From Opeltia flavorubescens (Eukaryota > Ascomycota > Lecanoromycetes > Teloschistales > Teloschistaceae), in NCBI GenBank assembly GCA_000442125.1, contig KE546966.1, positions 2,343,471 through 2,407,470 of the forward strand: a stretch of DNA of 64,000 bases, read 5' to 3'. Within the stretch, counting starts at the first letter, position 1. Every line of letters begins with the position of its first letter. The notes under the pieces are model-generated. The model saw only the letters and a program-made list of their open reading frames with translations, was not told where the DNA came from and did not search any database. The position numbers and the translations under genes are program-made. Shown in pieces: positions 47,486-58,850 of the stretch.

Positions 47486-47959
47486 AAGTTAAACGGGTAT
47501 ATAATAATAAATAATAAAAGTATAATTAAATTTAAAAAAGTATAAAATAGATTATAAACTATAATATTAGTATTATAAATTTAGTAGTTAAATATAATCT
47601 ATTTATATTATTTAAATCTTTTAAAGTATTAGAAGTACTAAAAATATTAAAAGCGTTTCTAATTAAATATTATTATTAGAGCTTATTTAAAAAAGTTATA
47701 AAAATATTAAAAAATAGTTATAAATTTATTTAATTTAAAATATTTTATTTTATAAAAAAAATATTAATACCTTTTTAAATAAATAAATAACTTTTATAGT
47801 ATTAATAATTATTTTATATCGTTTAGTTGTTTATAATATCTAATAATTATTAATAGTATATTATAATAGAATTAGAGTTTAATAAAATTAAAAAAGAAAA
47901 AATATTAGAGAAAAAATTTAAAATTATATTTAGTTTATTAAATATTAATTGTTATTATA

Positions 47960-48240
47960 TATTTTTATTTTTTTTTTTCTTTTATTTATTTTTTCTACTT
48001 TTTTTTTTTATTATTTTTTTTTTTTTCCTTTTTTTTTTTTTTTTTTTTTTTTTTTCCTTTTTTTTTTTTATTATATTTTATTTTTATATTTTTTTAAAAT
48101 TCGATTTATTTTATTATTAGACGAGTTTATATATAATTTTTTATATTAATATAACTTTTTATTTTTTTACTTTTTTATTTTTTATTTTATATTATTTTTA
48201 TTTTTTAATTTTTATTTATCGGATTTTTTTTTTTTTTAAA
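47960..48240 (+). repeat. Polypyrimidine tract at the isochore edge
   Basis: Long runs of T with scattered CC pairs, strongly strand-asymmetric, mark the last 300 bp before composition changes. The 66-codon Phe/Leu-rich frame inside it is an artefact. Confidence 0.8.
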
Positions 48241-48259
48241 TCCCGTTTTTTTTAGCGCT

Positions 48260-49200
48260 AGCTTTATATATTATATAGTAGTAGACGGCGAGGCTATTAT
48301 TATAATAATCGCAAATAACGTAACTTAACTTAAGGTTGGGTGTAGGACTTAGAGAAAATTTCAAACTTTTCTTTCTACGACCGCGGGATTCTTATCCCAC
48401 CTACCACGCCTATCTAATCTCGGATGGAAAAACTTTTAACTGGAGAAGTCTGCAGAACCCTCTTATATAAAACATTCCATCACTTCCTTGTTATCATTTC
48501 TACTTGCTAGTAAACGTTGCCAGTTTTTAATCTGATTTTCCCCTATTATCGACTTTCGATGTTCGGATTGTTGATGGTCCGTGCAGGATATTAATAGTAT
48601 ATCGACTAATTATAACCGATTTTTAGAATCAAGCGCGGATTTGTTATCGAACTCCCACGCTTTTAAAATCCTTCAAATCTCGAATTGCTAATCAAGTTCG
48701 ATCTTTAGAATCAAGCGTGAAAATCATCCTTCTCTTATTTTATATCCCTAGTATTATTCTCCTAAAATAGAACCCTTGTATCCTTTCGTCCCATATGTTC
48801 GTGTCCCCCTTCTCGCCTTCTTATTCTATCTTATCCCCTTCCTTTAGGAACGCTCTAATGGGTAAATAGAAAAGGTCCTCTATTATCCTTAATAATAAAG
48901 AGAAACGTATATAGCGACTCTTACGGTAACGGGCTAATTAAGCGAATCTTACAGCTCGCCGAATAGGAGCGCCGACTGTACAATCCGAATCTATCGCTCG
49001 AAACTTATCTATAGTAACTGTAGCTATAGGCCTACCTCCTAATATAGCCATCGTGCAGACCACTCCCCCTCCTGTAGTTATCCCTCCTACCCTCGAAAGG
49101 GAGAACTAAGATCTAGTTGGTATATATCCTTTCGTTCGTTTATAGGGCCCGAACTCGCCTATAGGTAAGTTCGGGCACTAATCGATCTATCTGCAATCCA
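48260..49200. other. Left edge of second repeat block; least RIP-altered stretch, promoter-like
   Basis: The sequence from about 48,310 to 48,850 keeps many CA and TG dinucleotides, unlike both sides. CTTATATAAAA at about 48460 is a good TATA box, and a CT-rich stretch follows. It may be the former promoter and leader of the long reading frame that starts near 49.2 kb, or a separate segment inserted after the RIP that altered its neighbours. Confidence 0.4.
49147..49176. repeat. CCTGCAGG-type palindrome, copy 1
   Basis: A 30-bp inverted repeat with arms GCCCGAACT, centre CCTATAGG (a TGCA-to-TATA form of CCTGCAGG) and two arm mismatches. It lies just upstream of the long relic frame. Confidence 0.75.
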
Positions 49201-49412
49201 GGTTTTACTCGCTAACGACCGATATAGGGTTACCACGCAAGATCCAGCGTACTCTCTCTCCGAGACTATCTTCCCCTATAGATATACCTAGCCGGGGTCT
49301 GCTCAGGTCTCTTACTAGAGCCTGGAATCGATTTAGCTATAACTTGTATCTTTCGTCTCCGAGGAGTAATCAACTATTATTACCTACCTTAAATGCTTGC
49401 TATGAAGCCGAA

Positions 49413-49665
49413 TATAAGCTATTACTACCCGCTATTTACCCTACTATTAAGCTCGACGTAGGGTTCCGTACGATATTAGAAGGGGATAAAGCCGAGTCGA
49501 GATTACCTTTACCTACTATCTACCCTACTATTAAACTCGAGGAAGGGTTCCGTATAATTTTAGAGGTAGATAAAGCTGAGTCTTGACTATTTTCGCCTAT
49601 AGTTTATCCGATTATCGAATTCGAGGAAGGGTCTAATACGATACCGGAAGTGGATTTATCCGAAG
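49413..49665 (+). repeat. 84-bp tandem repeat, 3 copies, in coding phase
   Basis: Copies start 84 bp apart (matching landmarks at 49447, 49531 and 49615) and encode 28-residue units. The last copy is the most divergent. It is part of the giant relic. Confidence 0.75.
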
Positions 49666-50093
49666 ACTATCGTACTCTATACTCTTAGACCAACCTGACG
49701 AGGTTTCGAGTACCTACCGCAGGTCCCTCCCTTCTATTCCTACCCGTGGCTGCCAACTCCTCTAAGCCTCGAGTATCCACGCGTTCTACTATCTATTATC
49801 TACTAGCATGCGAAGTCTAAAGTGCAACCGTTTCCTCTATACAGCCTTTTTAACTACTAGCAGCCGTGCAGAATCGTATTCCTCCAGCCTGCTATATAGC
49901 TACTACTGGGAACAGCGAGCCTAATATATCTAGCGGGGACAATTCGAGTAATAAATTGGAGGATAAGTAGATCTCGCGGTTTTCCAAGCGAATTCCGTTA
50001 ATAGGCTTATCGCCTTTATATCGCCAGTATGGATTATCTTAAGCTAACCTTCTCTATATTTTAGAGGGTAGCTCTGATAGTGACTATAATTCT

Positions 50094-50261
50094 AACGAAG
50101 GTTCCGATAATAACCCCAACGAAGGTTCTAATAACGATCCTAATAAAGGTTCCGATAACGACCCTAATAAAGGTTCCGATAACGATCCTAACGAAGGTTC
50201 TGATAATAATCCTAATAAAGGTTCTAATAACGATCCCAACGAAGGTTCCGATAGTACAGTA
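50094..50261 (+). repeat. 24-bp tandem repeat, 7 copies, in coding phase
   Basis: Units begin at 50094, 50118, 50142, 50166, 50190, 50214 and 50238 with exact 24-bp spacing and encode an acidic octapeptide such as NEGSDNDP. Variation is A/G at sites that alternate GAA/AAA and GAT/AAT, in line with RIP. Confidence 0.9.
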
Positions 50262-50995
50262 AGTATAGATACCGAACCTCTTTCCGCTACCGATTACTAC
50301 GGTGCAAGCTCCGATATTTAGATTCCTTCTCTAATATTACCTCCATCGTATTACACCCTTAGACGTCCCCGGCGCCAGGCTAGTATAGCCTTAAATACCG
50401 CGGCTCGATATACGTGCTTATATAGTAAGTAAGACCCTATCGAGGTTTCAGGCAGCAACTAATAGCGGTAAGAGTCCCGTTATCTAGTCGCCCGTGGTAG
50501 CGTGATATATCAACTGGTTGTAACGTGGAGTGCTATAAATCTATTCTCTAGGGATTAGGAGGGAGACCTAATTATACTGCTACTTCTATACTCTATAGAA
50601 ATGCTCGAGCGGGGTACCGCAAGGCGAAACTTCCTTAATAGTAAATGGGAAGCCCTTCTCGCTAGCTAGTTATAACCCTATAAATTCGACCTCTAAACTT
50701 CGGAATATAAATGCTTGGAACGGATATCCGTATTAGGTATTTAGATTTAACGGGAATAGAACGTCGATAACTTTATCGCGTATGTTAAAAGTCTAGCTAT
50801 CTATAAAACGGCCTTTAAACTTACGTACTACTCGCCGTATAACTAATATATCACGGAAAACTAAAGAGTAACTATTAGTAGAATCGAACCTGACCGCTGT
50901 AAACACGTCCGGCTTGGTTATAGTATTAGTAGCGGCGGCTGGGGTTATAGTATATACGTATTATTCCCCGCAATACGTATACCGTAGTATACCCG

Positions 50996-51071
50996 GAAGA
51001 AGAATGGAAAAGAAAAGAAAAAGGAGAACTAGGGGAAAAAGGAAAAGGGAAAAAGGAAAAAAGGAAAAGGT
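50996..51071 (+). repeat. Purine tract
   Basis: Almost uninterrupted A/G over 75 bp. In the relic's frame it would encode a Lys/Glu-rich run. Confidence 0.7.
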
Positions 51072-53861
51072 AATCCTTTCGTTCCGTACGATAAATAAAT
51101 GATCTGGATTAATAAAATTATCGTTCCAGCTCTAGAGGCCACTTATAGCACTAAGATTCTTAGCCGGTATACCGCGACGTGGGATAATATATTTACTAAG
51201 GCGTATGTTTACGATAAATACCGGCAAGCGAAAAGGTAACCTATCGATTTAGCCTACCCTATCCCAGCCTCCCGCCTCGGGGTATTTTAGCGTAAGATAT
51301 GTATACTGGCTAACCGGCGGCTAGAGTTTTGACGACCTACTTTAATACTATACGCCTATAGCTTTAAATCGTCCGTCGCTACTGATTTAATAGACCCTAA
51401 TCGAATACGGGCAGACTACCTCGTATATCTAGACTTACTCTTCGATACCTCCCTTAAGATTATACCTCCCGAGGAAACCTATCTCGATTTCGGTTTCGAC
51501 GACTCTCCTACTTATAACGGGGTTATACTGCTGTTTAAGGAACCCTATTTATAAAAGTAGGCTAAGGCCTTTAATAACCCCCGNAGTATAGTATAGCGCT
51601 ATAAAATCGATCTCTACCTATAAATACTAACCCGCGATACGGCTTCGATATCGGTAGAGCTGGCGGAGAATAACTAACTCTGTCGNCTGTAAGGAATCGC
51701 GTATCCTAAAGCGTATAATGTTATCTTTAACCTATTTTACTCCCCCGCTAAAGATATCCTCCCTTTTATTAATTCCCTGTTCGAAGCCCTTAGCTTTACC
51801 TAGGCCGAGATCGACCGATAGGACGCTATTAATAAACGAGGAAGTGATGCCTATTAAGACCTATACGATCCCGATACCTCTATATAGACTATATAGACTA
51901 AGGCTCGTATTATCGAACAGTTCCTCGCGGTAAAAACCAGACTTAATAAGGCCCTTTACGGTACGGTAGAATAGACCGAGCCTTCTAAGTATCTAGATAA
52001 ACCCGTATTTAATAAGATAGTAAAATCCTTCGGGGTCCGTTAAGAGTTCCGAATCACCCTCGCCGCGTTTAAGGCTCTGGACTTTTCGCTCTAGGACGTT
52101 AAATATCGGCGACCTTTGACGACCCCTGAGGAAACCGGCACCAACCCCTCTATTACGGCCGCCGCTGCTAGCTACTAACCTTTTTGGCGCCTGAATATCT
52201 AGGATATCCTCGAGTTTATCCACGCCTAAACTAATCGATGGCTCCTCTCTTTAGAAGCCCTCGCCGCCGAGTCTAAGCCAGCCCGCGGGCAGGAGGCTGT
52301 ATCTCCCGTCATATAGGAATACCTTAGCGCCACTATTTAGGTTTTTACCCGCACCTTACGTATAATATATAGAGGCTAAACTCTATAGAAGTTCGAAGCC
52401 TTGTGGAAGAAGAGCTGGCGATAAATAGTTAAAGTGGAACGCGCGGGGCTATTTATGTAGCGAGATTCCGCCCGCTTCGATATCTAGAAGACTAAGCGGT
52501 ATGGCCTCAACTACTAGCAGATCCTACGCGATTTTAGCTTGATATCGTTGCCTTAGGTTTTCTACTAGAAACGTCTCCCTATTTTTAAAGCTGAAGTGAT
52601 CCCGAATTTAGGTATAATTAACGCGTTCTAATAATACTTCTAAGTACGACGGAATATCGCCGGTATTATCTTATAGCAGGACAGTGGGCTCGCTAGATTG
52701 TAAGAGATAGCCCTGCGAATACGGGTAGCGTAAAGTAGATCCACGGCACGTTCGGAGGCTCGTTAGGACCTATAGGACTCCGCCGCCGAACTGGTTATCT
52801 AAATGTACGTGAAACGGGTATAGGACATCCTCGAGTATCGCGTTAGAAAAGATCTCCCCTTAAATAAAGCGAAGAATATTAGGGAGATATTCCGTAATAT
52901 ACTATCCTGGGACTAAAGCGACGGCCTTAAAAACTTATCGTTCTACTCTGTATTTAAGGTTATCGGGTTCGAATCCTAAATTACCTACCCTCGTAAACTA
53001 AAAGGTTTAGATAGTAAGGGCTTTAGAACCTCTAAGGTTCAGTCGGCCTCCTTATTGTAGATAGATCGTATACGGGGACTGTTCGGCTTCGAAGATCGCG
53101 TCGCGGGTAACCTACGTGGACCCGTGTGGGAATAAGAGTAGTATTATTTATATATACGGCTTGTATTCGCTATTATCCGAGACGAGCTAACTTTAAAATA
53201 CGCGTAGAAGTGGTTCAGGTACCTGATTCGGTTAGCTAGTCGTCGCCTCTTAATCCTTCTTTACCACGATAATAACTGAATCTATAGCGAGTATAAAGCT
53301 TTAATTCCTACTAGGCTAGTGGTAAAGGCTAAGGCCAGGGGTAATTAGCCCTAGCTACGCTATATTAGCTGGATCGTTCCTATAGTCCCGGCGGAATCGC
53401 TCTGGCTTTTTAAGCACGGGTTGGAGGGCTGTAAACCCCGTCTATATTCCTTTAAATCTGTTCTCCGCCCGAGCGGTCGCCGTTTCCTTAAAGAGCGGTA
53501 TAGAAGACCTAACGAGGATATTAAGGAGGCGTTGCGAATCGCCGCGATAGAGGTATCCGACGTTTATAATATACTCGCCGAGGAAATCGAGGAAGAATAT
53601 ACCCTCGAAGTCGTCGTAGCTGCAGTTTTTATATACGAATAAGCGAGGAGGATAGTTAAATATGCACGTTTGATCGGATAATCTATAGAGCTAAATAAGG
53701 CACGAGAGTTTATAACCCTATATAATACCTACGAGGACAGGGATAATAAAGAAAGCGATGTTAGCTATAAAAAAACGTTAAAGTCGTCCTTTAAGCTCGA
53801 GGATTAGGCGTTACGGGGTTAAAAGAGTCGGGTAATATATAGGAGGTCTATATAAATAGCC

Positions 53862-53991
53862 GTATTCACCTGTAGGCGACTTTAAACACTCGATAAGTAT
53901 ATAGTAACTACGCCCTATTTACCTGTAGGCGACTTTAGACTCTTAGTAATTATTAGGTAACTGTACCGAACTTATCTATAGGTAAATTCGG
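53862..53991. repeat. CCTGCAGG-type palindromes, copies 2-4
   Basis: Copies at 53862-53883, 53917-53935 and 53966-53991, spaced about 50-55 bp. The first two have the centre CCTGTAGG and the third TCTATAGG, i.e. one or both strands changed by TGCA-to-TGTA or TATA. Confidence 0.7.
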
Positions 53992-54612
53992 CGTTTCGCT
54001 AAATCTATTTAGTAGCTAGAATACCAATTTCTGCTGCCGCGCGGTAAAGCGCTTAATAATATTCGTCTTAATATTAATTTATCTGAATTGACGAAGCTAT
54101 AATAGTAATCTTAGCTTTAATAATCTATTAGCAGCTATATCGAAGGGTTCGTCGAGGAGTAGAGATTTAACCTCCCGCACGGTGCTATTATATCACTGCT
54201 GTGCCGAGAAATAAAGGAGCCCTATCTCTTTAGGCTATAATTTTTAGTGTAAAAACCCTGCCGACTCCTCTACAATCTTAACACTATATTAGCGGGTCCC
54301 GATAAAGGCGATCTTTTAAATTAGATGTTAGTTAGGTTATTTAATCGAAGACCCCCGCGGCTAAAATATTCCTTGTCTACCCTCTTAAGCACCCCTTATC
54401 ACCGTGTTTCTCTATAGTACCTAGGCCTAGTAAGGTCCTACGGCCTCCTCGCCTAGCTTGGCTTTAGAGTAATAGAACCTATCGAAGCCTAGATATTAGT
54501 TCCCTTTAGATTATTATTAAGGGACCTACCTTTTATTAGATTTAAGGCGTCTAAATACTTCTACGTAGACTAGCTTTAATATCGTATCAACCTATCTAGA
54601 CTATAGATACCG

Positions 54613-54685
54613 CCGAACTTATTAGTAGGCGTTTGGATATTATACTCTAATTATTTATTTTACCGAACTTATCTATAGGCGAGTT
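54613..54685. repeat. CCTGCAGG-type palindromes, copies 5-6
   Basis: Copies at 54613-54636 (decayed) and 54663-54685 (CCGAACTTATCTATAGGCGAG), spaced 50 bp. Confidence 0.65.
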
Positions 54686-55238
54686 AATTTTATACATTTT
54701 TTTTTTATTGCTCTCACCTTATATTATTTTACCTTACCTTACTTCACTCCTTTACTAGTAAGTGTTTGCTAGTGAAGGAAATTATATTACGCGACCCCTA
54801 TTAACGATTACTAAGTGTATAAGCTAGCGCAGGTATAAAACCACTTTTATAAGCTCTAGATTCCTAACTTCTTCTATATTACGTTTTACACTCTTTTTCT
54901 TTTACAGATACTCGGCTTCGTTCGCTGCTCTATATTTTTACTTTTAATTAGACCTTATAACGCGATCTAACGCTTCTAAAAGCTTCGCTGTACTATACCG
55001 TAATTGCTTATTATCTATAGTAGTATATTGTTCTATCTAGAGCTCTGTTTTAAAGCCTGGCGTATTACTAACTAACGCTTGTAATATAATAGGATAATCT
55101 ATACCGATTCTAATTATTTATCGTACTAACTCCGCAGCTTCTATAACAACTTTAATACTTTTAACCCCTATTATACCTCCTTATTCGTTAATTAACCCTT
55201 ACTCTATAGTGTATTACAGTCTAAAAGGTAAGTTTTAG

Positions 55239-55397
55239 CCGAATTTAGCTATAAGGGAGTTAACTCGCCTGCAGGCGAGTTCGGCGGCTTCCTATATCTT
55301 ACCTTATTCTTCCCTTTTTTCTTCTTAATTGGCCTGCTAACGAATTCGATAAGATATCCGAATTTTTGGCACTCAACTTACCTGTAGGTAAGTACCG
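55239..55397. repeat. CCTGCAGG-type palindromes, three copies (7-9)
   Basis: A decayed copy at 55239-55261 abuts a perfect one at 55262-55284 (AACTCGCCTGCAGGCGAGTT followed by CGG). Another at 55374-55397 has arms CTTACCTG and TAGGTAAG. They lie just upstream of the helicase relic. Confidence 0.8.
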
Positions 55398-56901
55398 TCG
55401 ATTAGAGCTCTTATAGCGACTAGAAAGCGTATTAAGAAACGTAAGTCGGATAAAACGCTAGAACCGACTATAAAACTAAAGAAAGTTATAATAAAGGCCG
55501 ATCTTCGTCGCGCTGCGGATAAAAAGGCCTAGGCTATNCGGAAAAACCCCCCTAGGGTGTTAGCTGTTAACCCTAATTGGCCCGATAATATTATACAGCT
55601 CGCTTTTTACCTTAGAATCCTAGATATTTTTAGCGTCTATAAACTCTTGCGTGATTCTACTATCTAATCTATTCTTATTAAGTATTTTAAAAAGCGTATT
55701 AAAACCTTCGGCAAAACGAGCAATTGGACCTTTATAGATATATTCCCCGTGCTCGATCTTAAGGAATACGCTTCCTAATTATCCGTTTTAACGCTTCCGA
55801 ATAACAACGCTATTAATACCTATAATCGTCGAGGATAGGTAATTACCTGCCGCACGATTTTGGATATCTTTAATATTCGGCCCGATTTAGTACAGGATCA
55901 CGTTAACGACGAGCCGGCTATTAAGATCCAAGGGTTTACTATAGAGGACTGGGCCCGCGGCTACACTCTACTACAATTCGCCTAGAAGAAAAAGAAAGAT
56001 ATTATTACTAGGAATCCTATCCCCTCTAATATCCACTAAACTTTAGCTACCCCCGTAACGTTTATAACCCCCGGCGATTAAAGGCTCGACCTAGAGACGC
56101 TATAAGATACGCTAGATACCGTAGCTAAAAAAAATATACCGACAAAATTTACCGAAGCGATATAACAGCTGGAAAATAAAAGGTAATTAGACCCGCGACC
56201 CAGACTGAAGATAAACCGAAAAAAAGAGATAGAATACGCGAACGACCTCGCGAGCCGTTTAACTACTTTCAACTCGGATAAAGTTCGATTCTATAATCTT
56301 ATAGGATATAACCGCAAGAATAATCTGCGGGCCCTAATATCAGCCCAGTAGCAGGCTGCCCTAATAGAAGCCTGGCGCAACCCTAAATATACGAAAATCG
56401 TTTACCCTAAAGATCCCTCTCAGATCGTTTTATCTACAGCAGAAATACAACGGGAAGGATAAGAGCAGCGGCGCGTCGTCGGTAAGCTCACGGAGGTTGT
56501 TACCGAGAATATTACCTAAAAAAACCTTAACAACTACCCTAAAAGAAAAGACTTTCCCGATTTACCACCCGAAGACCTATTTATCCCCCAGCTCCTACTT
56601 AATAACTCGTATAATGCGATGCGCACTAGTATAAACGCTTACAATATAATGCCCCTCTTATATCCGGAAGCCTGCAAATTCCTGGGCCTGAACCCTACCG
56701 CACTAATTCTCAAGTACAGCGCCTAAAAGCCCCTCCACGCGTAGTAAGTCTAGTATATAGCCTGGAAAGCGAATATTAAACGGGCCCTTAAAGGCACCAT
56801 CTTAGCGGACGATATAGATTTAGGAAAAACGCTATCGTTATTGTCCTATATAGTATACGCGGCAGAGAGTATATAGTTAGAGTGGGAAAAAAGGAGTAAT
56901 A

Positions 56902-57173
56902 GTAAGTAAACCCCTCGGCCGCGACCACCCCTTTATTCTATTCCGCTATCTAGCTAGCCTAATAATAGATAGCCATTTTGCCGAACTCACCTGCAGGCGA
57001 GTGGCCCTAGTAGCAGTCCTATTCACCTATAGACGAGTTCGGTAGAGTGCCAGTCCTACTCACCTGCAGGCGAGTTCGGCAGAGTACTAGTCCTATTTAC
57101 CTATAGGCGAGTTCGGTAGAGTAGTAATCGATTCTTTTACGAGTACTACTAATTCGATTATTGTTTTTCCTAG
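56902..57173 (+). other. Intron A of the helicase relic, carrying four tandem palindromes
   Basis: GTAAGT donor at 56902, CTAATTCG branch and TTCCTAG acceptor ending 57173. It is long for this genome, and the excess is the palindrome array at 56981-57116. Confidence 0.7.
56981..57116. repeat. CCTGCAGG-type palindromes, tandem array of four (copies 10-13)
   Basis: Copies at 56981-57004, 57021-57042, 57057-57079 and 57094-57116 form a tandem array of about 37-bp period, with a spacer of the form CAGAGTACCAGTCCT. Copies one and three keep CTGCAG in the centre; two and four have CTATAG. Confidence 0.9.
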
Positions 57174-58759
57174 AAACGGAATCACGTTCTTCGAAATCGC
57201 CTGATACGTAGAAGAAGTAACGTTCCGGTAATATAAACGAGGGATAGATATCCGCAAATAAGATCAGTCGAGATGTCTTTATAGCCGACGCCTCCGATAC
57301 TATCCTCGACGACGATACTAGTATAGCCGATAAAGTACTTAAAAAAGAAATACCTACTATTAAAGTATTAGATTAGCCTTTACGCTTTTCTAGTTAGGCT
57401 TTTTTCGACGTAACTTAATCTCGCTTTAAATCCTTTAACTCGCGCTTTAAAGCCGCTAGAAAGAGGACGATCTAGTCTATTACCGACCTTTAGGCGTGTA
57501 AGCACCGTAAGGCGGTATTACTAGTTGATAAGATCGGAAATAGATAATACCGTCTAACCCTTATTATCTGTGAAAGTTCGGGTAGCCAGGTATAGCGTAA
57601 AGAGCTTCTAGAGATCCCTGCTTTAGTATAACACCTCCGCCTGTTTTATAGCAGCCTTAATCCGTAGTTAAATCTAGATTACTATAAAATCACGTTAAAG
57701 ACCGATATTATAGACCTCCTTAAGGATATCCGGCAATTGCCCGATATCCCGCGTGCTTTAAAATAGGTATATCTTATTATTTATAATACCTAGGTGAACC
57801 GATCCCTAGATATAGACCCGAATCCGGATTCTCGTAAGCGGCGGCATCCTAAACCGGGCGACGAAGACGACGCAGAAGAAGTAGACGAGCCAGTAGAACC
57901 AGACGTAAAATATCGATTATTCTATCCGGATATCTTCGGGCGCGTGTAAGTAGCTAAGACTTTTTCTATTAGTATTCCGTATAGCTAGTATACTAATCTG
58001 CTATATAGTATCTATAATAAGGTATATCGCCTTTAAGACGTCTCGACTTAGACGTACAAGTCGATTGATTAACTAAGTGCCCGATACTACGATTTAGTAA
58101 CCGCCACCCCTATATTTAATAAAGGGGCCGACCTTCGAGGCCTACTATATTTTATCTACCTAGGCGACGCCGAGGAAGAGAATAAGCACCTAGATCTGGA
58201 AGAATACAAGCAAGCTAAAGAAGTATTATATAATAGGAAACTGTCCGCCGCGTAATTGGCTAAGTATTAGTATCTTTTCTATCCGCAAGCCTTTTATAAT
58301 ATCGCGAAACCTTAATAAGGCTAGTAGCTGAAGTCCGATACTGCGGTAGATCTGTTTCTACCGCTTTTTTATATAATATACCTGCAACGAACGTCTATAT
58401 CTACTATTAATAACGTTAACGGGCGTACTGTTACTATCGGCGAATCCATCCCCTATAGTAAATAAGTGGCCTTAGAACTTGAAAGAGGGCCGTTAAAAAT
58501 ACTTAAATATATATCTATCCACGCTTCCTACGTCCAAGGCCTTGGTGGAGGCGTTGATGAGGAAATAAAAGAAGCCAGACGCAATATATTTGAGTATCGC
58601 CGCTTAAGTCACGCGGTATTCGCTCCCTTAATAAAGGAGCTTACTACGAATTTAAAAAATAGCGTCACGGACGTAAACGTATAGTATATAATAGGTGATT
58701 ATAATGCGACCAACTTCTTCCTCGCGATTAGGACCGACGCTTGATACCCTATTCCTCAG

Positions 58760-58850
58760 GTAAATATATAGTCCGTTCCCTACGGAACTCGCCTGTAGTC
58801 GAGTTCGGCAAGGTTAGGGTCTTTAAGATCTAGAGCTGACTTTATTACAG
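58760..58850 (+). other. Intron B of the helicase relic, carrying one palindrome
   Basis: CAG|GTAAAT donor at 58760, GCTGACT branch and TTATTACAG acceptor ending 58850. The 91-nt length restores the frame between motifs III and VI. A palindrome copy occupies 58784-58808. Confidence 0.75.
58784..58808. repeat. CCTGCAGG-type palindrome, copy 14, inside intron B
   Basis: GGAACTCGCCTG then TAGTCGAGTTCGGC: arms paired except near the centre, which reads CCTGTAGT. Confidence 0.75.

Larger units (their letters stand above)
31061..48250. repeat. AT-rich isochore, RIP-saturated repeats
   Basis: Over 17 kb the sequence is almost only A and T, with isolated CG, CC or GC islands and no ORF of note except in a poly-T tract. 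TpA is extremely abundant and CpA/TpG nearly absent, as repeat-induced point mutation leaves it, taken so far that most cytosines in other contexts have gone too. Such blocks in Pezizomycotina are usually stacked retrotransposon and DNA-transposon fossils. No gene can be called in it. A regional centromere core is a less likely alternative that composition alone cannot exclude. One undetermined base stands at 39307. Confidence 0.9.
49250..53642 (+). pseudogene. Giant RIP-mutated gene relic of unknown family (~1,430 codons)
   Basis: One reading frame can be followed without a frame change from about 49.25 kb to the stop at 53,640-53,642. It is interrupted by many stops, mainly TAA and TAG, in places where CAA, CAG or TGG would be expected: the mark of RIP on a coding sequence. 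From the N-terminus the relic shows three 28-residue repeats (IYPTIKLEEGFR core), a linker, seven acidic octapeptides (N-E-G-S-D-N-D-P type), an unassigned ~200-aa region, a Lys/Arg/Glu-rich stretch (about 51.0 kb), then ~830 codons of globular-looking sequence. I recognise no domain. Being RIP-mutated means it existed in more than one copy. Undetermined bases stand at 51584 and 51686. Confidence 0.6.
53643..55480. other. 1.8 kb between the two gene relics
   Basis: No coding frame is followed here. It holds about eight copies of the CCTGCAGG palindrome in several states of decay, and a possible TATA-bearing promoter segment at about 54,680-54,960 (TTTTACCTTACCTTACTTC and CT-rich stretches). 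Confidence 0.5.

Noticed and set aside
47949-48149. 66-codon Phe/Leu-rich ORF
   Set aside because: It is a translation of a poly-T tract, not a protein gene.
31061-48250. Mitochondrial DNA insertion as source of the AT-rich block
   Set aside because: The block lacks any readable mitochondrial gene or rRNA and shows a RIP-type dinucleotide pattern with scattered CG residues, as expected of mutated nuclear repeats.
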